Below, one piece after another: positions 55,190 through 64,000 of a stretch of 64,000 bases of DNA. The notes beneath the pieces were generated by a model. It saw only the letters and a list, made by a program, of their open reading frames with translations, had not been told where the DNA came from and ran no database searches. The stretch is from Dyadobacter sp. CECT 9275 (GTDB taxonomy: Bacteria; Bacteroidota; Bacteroidia; Cytophagales; Spirosomataceae): contig NZ_CAJRAF010000004.1 in the NCBI RefSeq assembly GCF_907164905.1, positions 891,443-955,442 on the forward strand, in the 5' to 3' direction. The position numbers were made by a program, and so were the translations under genes. How positions within the stretch are numbered: the stretch's first letter is position 1; the number at the start of each line of letters is the position of its first letter.

Positions 55190-56153
55190 GCCCGCCGCGA
55201 ATCCCACCACCACCTTCCGGGTGGTGGTCGATAAAGAAGTGACCGATCATATCCGGAGCTGGCGGCTTGTTCTGCTGCTCGCCTTGCTGACGCTCACCTT
55301 TTTCGGGGCTTTGTATGTTTCGCTCAGCAACATCAGAGGTGTCGTATCCAATACCCAGGACCCGGACAGCACGTTTCTTTACCTGAAATTGCTTACCAGT
55401 ACCGACGGCACGATGCCGCCGTTTCATGTATTCCTTAATTTTTTGGGCCCCTTGCTCGGGATCGCACTGGGTTTCGACGCAATCAATGCCGAACAGAACA
55501 GCGGCACTTTGATACGCCTCATGGCTCAACCCGTTTACCGCGACAACCTGATCCTGGCAAAATTCGTCAGTGCGCTGATCGTCGTAGGCACCCTCTTTTT
55601 TACGCTCGTCCTGCTCATGATTGGTGCAGGCCTGTTGATCACCGGCGTGTTGATCGAACCCACGGAGGTGCTCCGAATTTTCACCTTCACCCTCCTGGCC
55701 ATTGTCTATGTCGGGTTTTGGCTGAGCTTGTCGATCTTGTTTTCGATTGCGTTCAAACAAACGGCGACGTCCGCGCTCGCAGCGATCGGCGTGTGGCTAT
55801 TCTTTACCGTATTTTACCAGATTGTGGTCAATTTGGCAGTCAGCGCTGTTATTCCCAGGCAGAGCATCCAAACGGAGGCAGACCTGGTCGGCTACAATGA
55901 AATGATGCTGAACATACTCCGTCTGGCACCAAGCCAGTTGTTTTCCGATGCCACCACCACCTTGCTGATGCCCTCGGTACGAAGCCTGGGCCCGATGACC
56001 ATGGAACAAATGGCGGGTGCTATCCCCTCGCCCCTTCGGTTTATGGACAGCCTGATGGTCGTATGGCCCCAATTGTCGGGACTGGTAGCCGCCACTTTTC
56101 TTTGCTTTGCCTATTCTTATTACTTGTTCATGCGAAGAGAAATCAGAAGCTAG
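55137..56153 (+). CDS. ABC-2 type transporter permease
   Basis: About 338 residues from ATG 55137 or 55143; the start overlaps the ATPase stop by about 50 bases. VVVDKEVTDHIRSWRLVLLL opens the first helix, followed by LNFLGPLLGIALGFDAINAE, AEQNSGTLIRLMAQPVYRDN (the coupling segment of NosY-like permeases), LIVVGTLFFTLVLLMIGAGL and later helices. It ends with FLCFAYSYYLFMRREIRS. With the NEW3 protein and the ATPase it makes a three-gene export or membrane-remodelling set. Confidence 0.9.
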   Translation: MPMKSLAAFSKGTSVKSEPAANPTTTFRVVVDKEVTDHIRSWRLVLLLALLTLTFFGALYVSLSNIRGVVSNTQDPDSTFLYLKLLTSTDGTMPPFHVFLNFLGPLLGIALGFDAINAEQNSGTLIRLMAQPVYRDNLILAKFVSALIVVGTLFFTLVLLMIGAGLLITGVLIEPTEVLRIFTFTLLAIVYVGFWLSLSILFSIAFKQTATSALAAIGVWLFFTVFYQIVVNLAVSAVIPRQSIQTEADLVGYNEMMLNILRLAPSQLFSDATTTLLMPSVRSLGPMTMEQMAGAIPSPLRFMDSLMVVWPQLSGLVAATFLCFAYSYYLFMRREIRS

Positions 56154-56259
56154 TGGTTCGGAGATCGCAAATTTTGGCAAATCAGCTTATGCGGGCTGAG
56201 ATATAGAGCATGCACTGAAATTACTACATCTTGGCTATTGTATTTGACCGGCCTGTCCG

Positions 56260-56296
56260 AAAAAAGCAATGTGCAAATTTTGCACATTGCTTTTTT
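56260..56296. terminator. convergent bidirectional terminator
   Basis: AAAAAAGCAATGTGCAAA (56260-56277) and its exact complement (56279-56296) form an 18-bp stem, centre at 56278. A and T runs on either side let it stop both the ABC operon and the minus-strand Mrr operon. Confidence 0.85.
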
Positions 56297-56405
56297 CCGT
56301 TTCCTGCTCAAACTTTACCTCAATTTGGGTCTGGCCGTCACTACGGTGGTATATTTCGATTTGATCTTGAATACTTTATAAATCTATCGAAACATCTACG
56401 AATAC

Positions 56406-57326
56406 CTACCCCTCCTCAAAATAATCACCGTCCAATCGCTTTATCTCATAAGTTCTTTGTGACGACACCCCCAGATTGTAGTCAATCATGAGCTGAGCAA
56501 GTTCCTCACCATCAATCAATACAATCTTAGTCTCATTGCGTGGTGTATAATCCCTCGCATCCTTAGTGAATGTAGATGTAGTGATAAAAATTCCCTTTTT
56601 AGCTCCTTGCCCTGCCAGTGCCCCAACAAACTTGTGCAGTTCAGGCCGCCCTACGGTATTTCCTGCCTGCCAACGCTTAGCCTGGATATAAATAATGTCA
56701 AGACCAAGCTTGTCTTCTTTAATCGTCCCATCGATTCCTTCATCGTTGGTTTTACCAACTGCCTTTCCCGCGTCTTTGATAGAACCACCGTAACCCATTT
56801 TCACCAACAACTCAACAACCAATCGCTCGAAGAAAGATGGTGATAAACTTGTCACCGTGTCGATAATCTCCTGAGCTAATGATTTACGAATCCTCTGATA
56901 GGCATTATCGATTATTTCTTCCGGCGTTTGAGTCTCAGTTTCAGGCGCTACGTCAATCGACGTAGTTGACTCGCCATCCCGTTTATAGTTCTGAAATTCC
57001 AGAAATTCAGGGTATTGCTTTAAAGTTTTGTTATCAATCCTATCCGGAATTGTTTTGAGTAAGGCCAGGCCACGCGGCGTGATTGATATAGTACCTCGCT
57101 TGTGAGAATCCAGCAATCCAGCCTTTTTAAGATACGTCCGCGACCAGCCCACGCGGTTAGAAAACAGAAACGCCTGCCCGCTAGGTAACAATTCGGTCCG
57201 TTCTTGTTCCGTAAGATTAAACTCATCGGCAAGAATTTCGATGGCTTCTTTTAAAGTACATTCTCTTTTGTTTTCTGCTACTTTGAGTAGTGGCAGCATG
57301 AGGGTTTGGTAGTCTGGGATGGGCAT
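56406..57326 (-). CDS. mrr: Mrr-type restriction endonuclease
   Basis: About 306 residues from ATG 57326 (MPIPDYQTLMLPLLKVAENK). N-terminal winged-helix Mrr_N (KEAIEILADEFNLTEQERTE, NRVGWSRTYLKKAGLLDSHK, ITPRGLALLKTIPD). C-terminal Mrr_cat PD-(D/E)xK: FERLVVELLVKMGYGG, TNDEGIDGTIKEDKLGLDII and YIQAKRWQ (catalytic D...QAK). Type IV enzymes cut modified DNA. It follows hsdR by 24 bases on the same strand, a common defence arrangement. Intact. Confidence 0.92.
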   Translation of the reverse strand: MPIPDYQTLMLPLLKVAENKRECTLKEAIEILADEFNLTEQERTELLPSGQAFLFSNRVGWSRTYLKKAGLLDSHKRGTISITPRGLALLKTIPDRIDNKTLKQYPEFLEFQNYKRDGESTTSIDVAPETETQTPEEIIDNAYQRIRKSLAQEIIDTVTSLSPSFFERLVVELLVKMGYGGSIKDAGKAVGKTNDEGIDGTIKEDKLGLDIIYIQAKRWQAGNTVGRPELHKFVGALAGQGAKKGIFITTSTFTKDARDYTPRNETKIVLIDGEELAQLMIDYNLGVSSQRTYEIKRLDGDYFEEG

Positions 57327-57350
57327 CAGCAACTTACTTTAGTTAGTCAA

Positions 57351-60300
57351 TTAGGCTTGATTGGTCCAAAAATCAGCAAGCAGTTCCGCCTGGCTTAATA
57401 CTTTATTAACTGACACATTATATTCTCCTGTTGCGGGATCATCCGGCGGATATTTGTACTTTCTCAAAATACGCTTGACCAGCACACGCAATTTTGCCTG
57501 AACACTTTCTTTTAGCTGCCAATCAATACTTGTGTTTCTCCGCACACTGTCGACCAGTTCATGTGCAATGGCTTTCAGTGTGTCGTCACCCAGAATAGTC
57601 TCCGCTGTCGGGTTATCTGCCAATGCATCGTAAAAAGCCAATTCATCTTGCCGCAGGTTTAGCTTTTCTCCGCGTTTATCGGCTTCCCTGATATCTTTTG
57701 CAAGTTGAAGCAATTCATCCATCACTTGCGCCGCTTCTATAAGCCCGCTTTGATAACGCTTTACAGCATCAGCAAGCATTTCTGAAAACTTGCGGCTTTG
57801 TACCAGATTAGTCGCAGAGCGCATTTTCAATTCGTCATTTAACAACCTTTTCAATAACTCCAGCGCCAGATTTTTACGGGGCATTCCCTTAATCTGTTCC
57901 AGAAAATCATCATTCAGGATTTCAATCGACGGCTTGTTGATTCCAGCAGCGTCAAATACATCAATTACCTCATTGGAGATGATGGCATCGTTGATGATCT
58001 GACGGATTGCTGTTTCAATTTCTTCATTACTTTTTTTCTTTTTGTTTTCGTCAAATTTCGAAAAGCGGGCTTTGATAGCCTGAAAAAATGCAAGGTCATT
58101 TCTGATTTCCTTCGCTTCTTCCGTAGTCCCTACCAATCCGAAGGCCTGGCTCAAACGCCCGACATGATAATTAAACCGCTTTTTACCAGTTACCCCATCC
58201 TCATCTTTCAAGCCGAGAATGTAATTGGAAGCTTCCAGGATGAAATTCAGCTTTTCCCTTGGCTGCAAAGCAAAATATTTGCGATAATCAAATGTGCCAA
58301 ATAGCTGTACCACAATCTCATACAAGTCCAGCATTTTATCCACAGCCTCTGATTGATCAAAGGTGAGTTTGCCTTTTCCGTTCGCTTCCGTATAAATCGC
58401 CAGCGCCTTTTTAAGATCCTGGGCAATGCCAATGTAATCGACCACCAATCCGCCCGGCTTGTCACCGAAAACACGATTCACCCTTGCGATAGCCTGCATC
58501 AGGTTGTGCCCGTTCATGGGTTTGTCGATATACAAAGTATGCAGCACGGGAGCATCAAAACCGGTCAGCCACATATCCCGTACAATCACCAGCTTCAATG
58601 GATCCGATGGATCTTTTAGCCTGTCACCAATGGCTTTTCTGCGCGGCTTGTTTCTGATATGCTCCTGCCAATCCAATGGGTCACTCGCTGAGCCGGTCAT
58701 AATCACTTTTATTACACCTTTATCATCGGCGCTGTCATACCAATCGGGACGAAGCAGGATGATCTGCTTGTGCAATTCCACGCAGGTTCTCCGGCTCATG
58801 CTCACAATCATTCCTTTTCCCTCGGCGGACTCAATTCTCGTTTCAAAATGCATAATGAGATCAAGCGCCACTTGTTTAAGCCGCTTTTCACTACCTAAAA
58901 CTGCCTCTTTACTGGTCCATTTTGCAAAGCGTTTCTGTTTGTCTGTTAGCTCATCGTCTTCCGTTACTTCCTCCACCCGGGCATCCAGTATCTCCTGATC
59001 CGCTTCGCTCAGCTCTATTTTGGCAAGGCGGCTTTCGTAATAAATCCTTACCGTCGCCCCATCTTTTACAGCTTGCTGTATATCATATACGTCGATGTAA
59101 TTTCCGAAAACAGATTTCGTGTTTTTGTCTTCCTTTTCAATGGGCGTTCCCGTAAAGCCAATGAACGAAGCATTTGGCAAAGCATCGCGCATGTGTTTGG
59201 CAAAACCGTCAATGAAATCGTACTGGCTGCGGTGCGCCTCGTCTGCGATTACTACCACATTGCTGCGGTTACTGAGCTGCGGATATTTCCCGCCTTGTTC
59301 CTCGGGCATAAACTTCTGGATCGTCGTAAAAACAACACCACCTGATGCTACGCTGAGCAGGTTTTTCAGATCGTCACGCGTTCCCGCTTGTACCGGTGTC
59401 TGGCGAAGTAATTGCGAGCAGGCGGTAAAGGTTTCATACAATTGCTGATCCAGATCATTCCGGTCCGTCAGGATTACCACCGTTGGATTGTTCATTTCCG
59501 GTGCCAGCACAAGCTTGCCTGCATAAAACACCATACTCAGGCTCTTTCCACTTCCCTGCGTGTGCCACACCACGCCGGCGCGCTTATCTCCGGGAAACTG
59601 CTCCGTAACATCCTGTTTTCCGTATTTAGCTGGCGGCTCCGCGAAGGAATTAAATGCAGGAACAGCAGATGCGCGTATCGTGCTTTCTATGGCTTTGTTT
59701 ACTGCATAGTATTGGTGATAGGCGGCAATTTTCTTGATCGTCTGTTCTTTTGCTCTTTCATAAACGATGAAGTGGCGGATCACATCCAGCAGTGTTTTCT
59801 TATTCAGCAAACCCTGTAACATGGGTTCCATTTCCGGAGTGGTTTCCGTATCGACGATATTGATTCCGTCGGCGGTTTTCCATTCCATAAAACGGCTGTA
59901 ATCACTGCTCAATGTACCGGCTTTCGCAAACCAGCCATCGGTCACAATCATAAATGCATTATAGGTAAACAGCGAAGGAATTACCTGCTTGTAAGTCTGC
60001 AATTGGTTAAAAGCCGCCCTGATATCCGCTTTTTCGTTAGGGGCATTCTTAATTTCCAAAACAACAAGCGGTAAACCATTCACAAACAGCACAATATCAG
60101 GCCGTTTGTTGACATGATTTTCTACAATCGTAAGCTGATTCACAGCCAGAAACTCATTGTTTTCCGGTGCTCCAAAATCAACAAGCCAAACTTTATCCGT
60201 TCTTGTTTTGCCGTCGCCAATGCTGAATTTCACATCGATTCCATCCGTAAGCATCTGGTGGAAGGCTTCATTGTTTTCGAAGAGTAGCAAGTTGGAAGTA

Positions 60301-60524
60301 CGCATCGCTTTTTTCAAAGCCTATTCCCGTGCGTCCGCCGGTAACTTAGGATTGAGCTTGTCAATCGCTTTTTGCAAACGCTGCCTTAATATGACCTCGC
60401 TGTATTCACGCTCCTTGGAAGCACCTTCGGCCAAATCCGGACCATAGACAAGCTCATAACCTAAATCTGCGTTTAGGATTTCGAGGGCTATTTGTTCTAT
60501 TTCGGACTCGGTGATGTGTGGCAT
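57351..60524 (-). pseudogene. hsdR: type I restriction enzyme HsdR, interrupted by an in-frame amber codon
   Basis: ATG 60524 starts 67 codons (MPHITESEIEQIALEILNAD, RQRLQKAIDKLNPKLPADAR) up to TAG at 60323-60321. The same frame continues at once with [20 protein letters not shown] for a further 988 codons. The nuclease motif is [14 protein letters not shown] and the motor motifs are [28 protein letters not shown] and [10 protein letters not shown]. One substitution (CAG to TAG, Gln expected) explains it. A downstream TTG at 60317 could start a shortened protein that keeps motor and nuclease motifs. The methylase and specificity genes are not in the window. Confidence 0.9.
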
Positions 60525-61598
60525 TACTTACTTGGCTTCTTAATTTGTAAAATTTTAAAGTCCATCCCTAATGAGCGCATGTCCTTCACAAGCTCATTTA
60601 GGCAAAACTTGGCTATGTTTGATTCGAAGTCTCTGATGTTCGTCAGAGAGCGTTTCCGTCTCGACTTATCTAACATCGCTAACACAAAAACAGGCTTCTT
60701 ACCATCAAATGTACTAATATAGGAATCAGGCGAAATACTAGTAAGTTGCATCTGAGCCGCTTTAAAATAAGCTGTCTTCGCGGTCATAGATTTCAAAGTA
60801 TTATACTGGCTACGTAAGAAGCTCTTATCTGTTCGTAAATCCTCGCTAACTCTCCTTGCGGCAATTTGAACTTGTCTGCATAGATTTCGCATTTCATTAT
60901 CAAACCCCTTCTTTACATGTATAAAATAAACGCAGTCTGCGTCCCATTTTAAAATATCGCATACCTCGATATTCTCTGGACAAACCTTATCGAACACAAG
61001 GGTATTCTTATTATTGAGATGGCTAGCATTAAATTTATTTTCACTATCAATGGATTTCCACACATTTAGTAAACCTGAAATCTCATTCAGATTTACGAAA
61101 TCTTGCGTTTGATCATTAAGTTGTTTAATAAAATTCGCTTTAATAACATACCATTCACTGTTAACTAGGAAGTAACTTTGACCATGAAATACCATCTCGG
61201 CACATAAATGATCTTCGAGCATTCCAAACGTCACCTCCTTACCGTCTCCGTATAGACTAGTGATCGCTGCCGCCCTTACAAACTTCTCAAAATCCTCCTT
61301 GGAAGAAATTTTCTCATGATCGGGGAGAATCTCGCAAAAAGAATCGAAATTGGACAACTCCTCAACCATGAGAATTTGTTGCCTTTTATTTATTCGGAAA
61401 CTTAATTGATACGAATCACAATCATAAAATTTATCAAAGTCTTTATGGCAAATCTCAAAATTAATCCCGGTGCTTTTCCCCTGGTATTCTTCGAAAAGGT
61501 ACTTTAAAACCTGCTCATTGAGGCTTTCAATAAGAGTTGTATCTGACTTGTCTAGTTTCCTTATCAGATTCAAATCAACCGTTGGATTCTGCTTAGAT
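60524..61598 (-). pseudogene. DUF6119/TIGR04141-like protein, 5' end removed by an IS21 element
   Basis: About 358 codons remain, from QNPTVDLNLIRKLDKSDTTL to QIKKPSK, ending TAA that overlaps the hsdR ATG (TAATG). WKSIDSENKFNASHLNNKNT, CDILKWDADCVYFIHVKKGF and RNLCRQVQIAARRVSEDLRT resemble the sporadic TIGR04141 family, usually longer (about 550 residues) and often beside restriction genes. The first 26 codons of the apparent ORF (from 61675) belong to the IS end, so the true start is lost. Coupled to hsdR by the overlap. Confidence 0.65.
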
Positions 61599-61783
61599 TG
61601 GAAAATTCGGTGAAACTGACCACCCCAATTCGGTTTAAACTGACCACCTGTTCCGGGCGAAATTGACCACCCCATTTCGGATCAAACTGACCACCTGATT
61701 CCGGAGTAAACTGACCACCTGAGAGATTAGAAAATGCTGTAGAATCAACCATATTTTTGGCACGAACCAATCGTGTAAAAGGT

Positions 61784-63262
61784 ATGGCCAATTCGACAAT
61801 CAGCATGAGCAAAATAAGACAGATTTTACGGATGTACAGCCAGGGCCGCAGCAAGCTCTGGATAGCGGAACAGACAGGTGTTTCCCGCAATACCGCTAAG
61901 AAGTACATGACCACTTTTGATGCGAGCGGACTTACCTTTGAACAGATCAACAGCCTGAATGATAAAGAGCTGGATGACTTTTTCGGAACGGTTAAACAGC
62001 AGCCACCGCAAGACAGATTGTTGAATCTGCAACGTTGTTTTCCGCAAATAGACAAAGAATTAAAACGGACAGGTGTTACCCGTCATATGCTTTGGGAAGC
62101 CTATAAAAAGGAATTTCCGGAAGGATTTGCTTATACCCAGTTTTGCTTTCATCTGACCAAATGGAAGGCCCGCGTTAACCCTGTGATGCATCAGGACCAT
62201 AAGGCCGGCGATAAGCTGTACATCGATTTTGCAGGTGTTAAATTAAGTATTGTAGATAAAGAGACTGGTGAATTAACTGAGGTTGAAGTGTTTGTGGCTA
62301 TCCTGGGAGCGAGTCAACTCACTTACGTGGAAGCAGTCAGTAGCCAGCAAAAAGAAGATCTGATCGCAGCTTGCGAGAATGCACTTCATTATATCGGTGG
62401 TGTGCCGGCAGCAATTGTTCCGGATAACCTTAAAGCTGCTGTTATAAAAAGCAATAAATACGAACCTACGCTGAACGAGGCCTTTGCCGATTTTGCTGAT
62501 CATTATGGGACTACGATATTACCTGCACGCGCTTACCGGCCAAGAGATAAGGCGTTGGTGGAAGGTGCTGTCAAAATCGTTTACAGCCGTATTTATGCGC
62601 CTTTAAGAAAGCAGGTTTACAACTCACTGACAGAGTTAAACGCAGCTATATTGATTGCTCTCGAGGCTCATAATAACCAACTGCTTCGGGGCCGTAATTA
62701 CAGTCGCAGACTCCAGTTTGAAGAAATTGAGCGCAGTGCTCTGGCCCCGCTTCCGATCCTGCATTATGAGTTCAAAAAACAGCTACATGCCACTGTAATG
62801 AAGAACGGACATGTCTGCCTGAGCGTTGACAAGCACTATTATAGTGTCCCATACCGGTTTATCGGCAAGAAAGTCAAGTTGTTGTATTCCAATTCTGTGG
62901 TTGAAGCATATTATCATTACGAACGTATCGCCCTTCATAAAAGGCTTAAAAGTCCCTATAATTATTCTACCGATAAAGAACATCTGGCCAGTACACACCG
63001 CTTCGTAACAGACTGGACACCAGATCGATTCTTGGAGTGGGCTTCCTCGATCCATGAAGATGTCAGGTTGTATATTCTTAAAATCCTGGATCGCAAACAG
63101 CATCCCGAACAGGCCTACCGCTCCTGTATTGGTATCCTCTCTTTTGCGAAGAAAGCTGGTGAACAACGCCTGATCAGCGCGTGCCAAAGGGCTTTAAGCT
63201 ATGGTATCTACAACTATAAAACAATCCAGACTATACTGGAAAAAAAATATGGATCAATATGA
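61784..63262 (+). CDS. istA: IS21-family transposase IstA
   Basis: 492 residues from ATG 61784 (ATG 61805 also possible). N-terminal helix-turn-helix (ILRMYSQGRSKLWIAEQTGV, SRNTAKKYM), then the rve/DDE core: LYIDFAGVKLSIVDKETGEL, IVPDNLKAAVIKSNKYEPTL and RPRDKALVEGAVKIVYSRIY. The C-terminus ends at an A8 tract just before TGA. Read after loss of one A it would continue as NMDQYEDSLFADELPMPKHD and NIRGEDYY, the usual IstA tail. Confidence 0.92.
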   Translation: MANSTISMSKIRQILRMYSQGRSKLWIAEQTGVSRNTAKKYMTTFDASGLTFEQINSLNDKELDDFFGTVKQQPPQDRLLNLQRCFPQIDKELKRTGVTRHMLWEAYKKEFPEGFAYTQFCFHLTKWKARVNPVMHQDHKAGDKLYIDFAGVKLSIVDKETGELTEVEVFVAILGASQLTYVEAVSSQQKEDLIAACENALHYIGGVPAAIVPDNLKAAVIKSNKYEPTLNEAFADFADHYGTTILPARAYRPRDKALVEGAVKIVYSRIYAPLRKQVYNSLTELNAAILIALEAHNNQLLRGRNYSRRLQFEEIERSALAPLPILHYEFKKQLHATVMKNGHVCLSVDKHYYSVPYRFIGKKVKLLYSNSVVEAYYHYERIALHKRLKSPYNYSTDKEHLASTHRFVTDWTPDRFLEWASSIHEDVRLYILKILDRKQHPEQAYRSCIGILSFAKKAGEQRLISACQRALSYGIYNYKTIQTILEKKYGSI

Positions 63263-63335
63263 AGACAGCCTGTTTGCAGACGAATTACCCATGCCCAAAC
63301 ACGATAATATCAGAGGCGAAGACTATTATCAATAA
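63249..63335 (+). CDS. 28-codon ORF overlapping the istA end (probable IstA tail)
   Basis: ATG 63249 to TAA 63335, overlapping istA by 14 bases. MDQYEDSLFADELPMPKHDN IRGEDYYQ resembles the HxNIRGxxYY ends of IstA proteins. Slippage at A8 (63240-63247) would fuse it to IstA; a 1-base sequencing or assembly error is the other explanation. Confidence 0.5.
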   Translation: MDQYEDSLFADELPMPKHDNIRGEDYYQ

Positions 63336-63356
63336 TCCTTTAAACAATTAATAAAA

Positions 63357-63812
63357 ATGAACACAAACACTTTGGAAAAGTTACGCAAGCTAAAATTTTA
63401 CGGCATGTTCCATGCCTTTAAAAGTAGCCTGGAAAGTGGAAAGACTAATGATTACACGGCGGATGAGCTTTTAGCTCATCTAGTTGACGCTGAATGGGAT
63501 GACAGAAATAACCGTCGGGTCGAACGCCAGATCTTGTACGCACGGTTCCGCTATAAGGCCATGGTCGAAAATATCCACTATCATGCTGATAGAAGTATTG
63601 ACCGTAATCAGATCATGCGCCTAGCAGAATGCTCCTTTATTGGCCGAAATGAAAACCTACTGATCACAGGCAGTACCGGAATCGGTAAAAGCTATGTAGC
63701 ATCTGCGATTGGTCATCAGGCATGTATACTTGGCTACCGCGTAATGTATGCCAGTACTCCCAAATTGTTTGCCAAACTCAAAATGGCCAAGGCGGATGGA
63801 TGGAAAATTCGG
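63357..63812 (+). pseudogene. istB: IstB ATPase, truncated by a second IS21 copy
   Basis: The frame from ATG 63357 gives about 148 IstB residues: LRKLKFYGMFHAFKSSLESG, ADELLAHLVDAEWDDRNNRR, Walker A TGSTGIGKSYVASAIGHQA and CILGYRVMYASTPKLFAKLK. At 63801 the sequence becomes the IS left end and the frame stops at 63813 after WKIR. Walker B and sensor parts (about 100 residues) are lost, so this copy cannot supply IstB. Confidence 0.85.
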
Positions 63813-64000
63813 TGAAACTGACCACCCCAATTCGGTTTAAACTGACCACCTGTTCCGGGCGAAATTGACCACCCCATTTCGGATCAAACTGACCACCTGA
63901 TTCCGGAGTAAACTGACCACCTGAGAGATTAGAAAATGCTGTAGAATCAACCATATTTTTGGCACGAACCAATCGTGTAAAAAGGTATGGCCAATTCGAC
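63801..64000 (+). mobile_element. IS21-family element, copy 2 (left end, runs off window)
   Basis: The 200 bases from 63801 repeat 61599-61797 in the same orientation, with one extra A in the run before the istA start (GTGTAAAAAGG against GTGTAAAAGG). It contains the five terminal repeats and the istA start region. Inserted within istB of copy 1. Confidence 0.85.

Larger units (their letters stand above)
61599..63800 (+). mobile_element. IS21-family element, copy 1 (right part displaced)
   Basis: Starts TGGAAAATTCGGTGAAACTG at 61599. Five copies of (A)AACTGACCACC-like repeats (ends at 61624, 61648, 61671, 61695 and 61719, about 24 bases apart) form the multiple terminal repeats that IstA binds. 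It carries istA, a short ORF and the first part of istB. At 63801 the same left end starts again, so a second copy sits inside istB. Its own right end lies beyond the window. Confidence 0.85.

Overview
The window reads as a chromosomal segment of a Bacteroidota bacterium of the Cytophagales type, most like Dyadobacter or its relatives (lineage is inference). The reasons are two SusC/SusD outer-membrane uptake pairs, an ECF sigma/FecR pair, a Bat-type VWA/TPR pair, ISAon1-like ISL3 and IS427-type insertion sequences, TAnnTTTG promoter boxes in front of several genes, and mostly absent Shine-Dalgarno sequences.

Layout. 1-8190 (minus strand) is a FecI/FecR/FecA-like uptake locus: sigma factor, anti-sigma factor, SusC with an N-terminal STN signalling domain, SusD, then a PVC-type dehydrogenase cut by the window edge. 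8470-20981 is mostly household genes: an envelope protein with a calcium-loop motif and an Arg/Pro-rich tail, a membrane-linked MutS-like ATPase, DinB, DUF2461, a GT39 glycosyltransferase, a di-haem peroxidase, two small proteins, then a minus-strand run of polysaccharide deacetylase, GT2, TatD and asparaginase. 21137-27285 is gltBD. 27668-33579 holds a DUF2383 protein, topoisomerase IB, a DUF4142 lipoprotein, a STAS protein, purC and the Bat-like pair. 33710-34155 is a Ser-Pro-Arg tRNA cluster with one decayed tRNA-Arg copy, followed by an intact ISL3-type IS with an 8-bp target duplication, an SDR dehydrogenase and an Rpn-like protein.

37698-43020 is a small genomic island in tRNA-Asp. The last 16 bp of the tRNA region recur at 43005-43020, directly before a strong hairpin that looks like the original tRNA terminator. 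The island has no visible integrase. It carries a lipoprotein gene split by an IS427-type element (3-bp target duplication; the reading frame is restored when the IS is removed), decayed IS630 and IS1182-like transposases, and an intact DUF3050 haem-oxygenase-fold protein.

43122-56153 returns to envelope functions: a BNR-repeat protein, a membrane-anchored winged-helix regulator next to a subclass B3 metallo-beta-lactamase, a lipoprotein, a second SusC/SusD pair, Hsp20, and a GC-richer three-gene NEW3/ABC-ATPase/permease operon.

56406-64000 is a broken defence locus: Mrr, an HsdR whose frame is cut by a single amber codon, and a DUF6119/TIGR04141-like gene that has lost its 5' end to an IS21-family element. 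That IS21 element is itself interrupted in istB by a second directly oriented copy that runs off the window. No CRISPR array or complete new multi-gene system is evident. The most unusual features are the island, the decaying defence operon, a 26-codon ORF with its own terminator, and the regulator/beta-lactamase and NEW3/ABC neighbourhoods.
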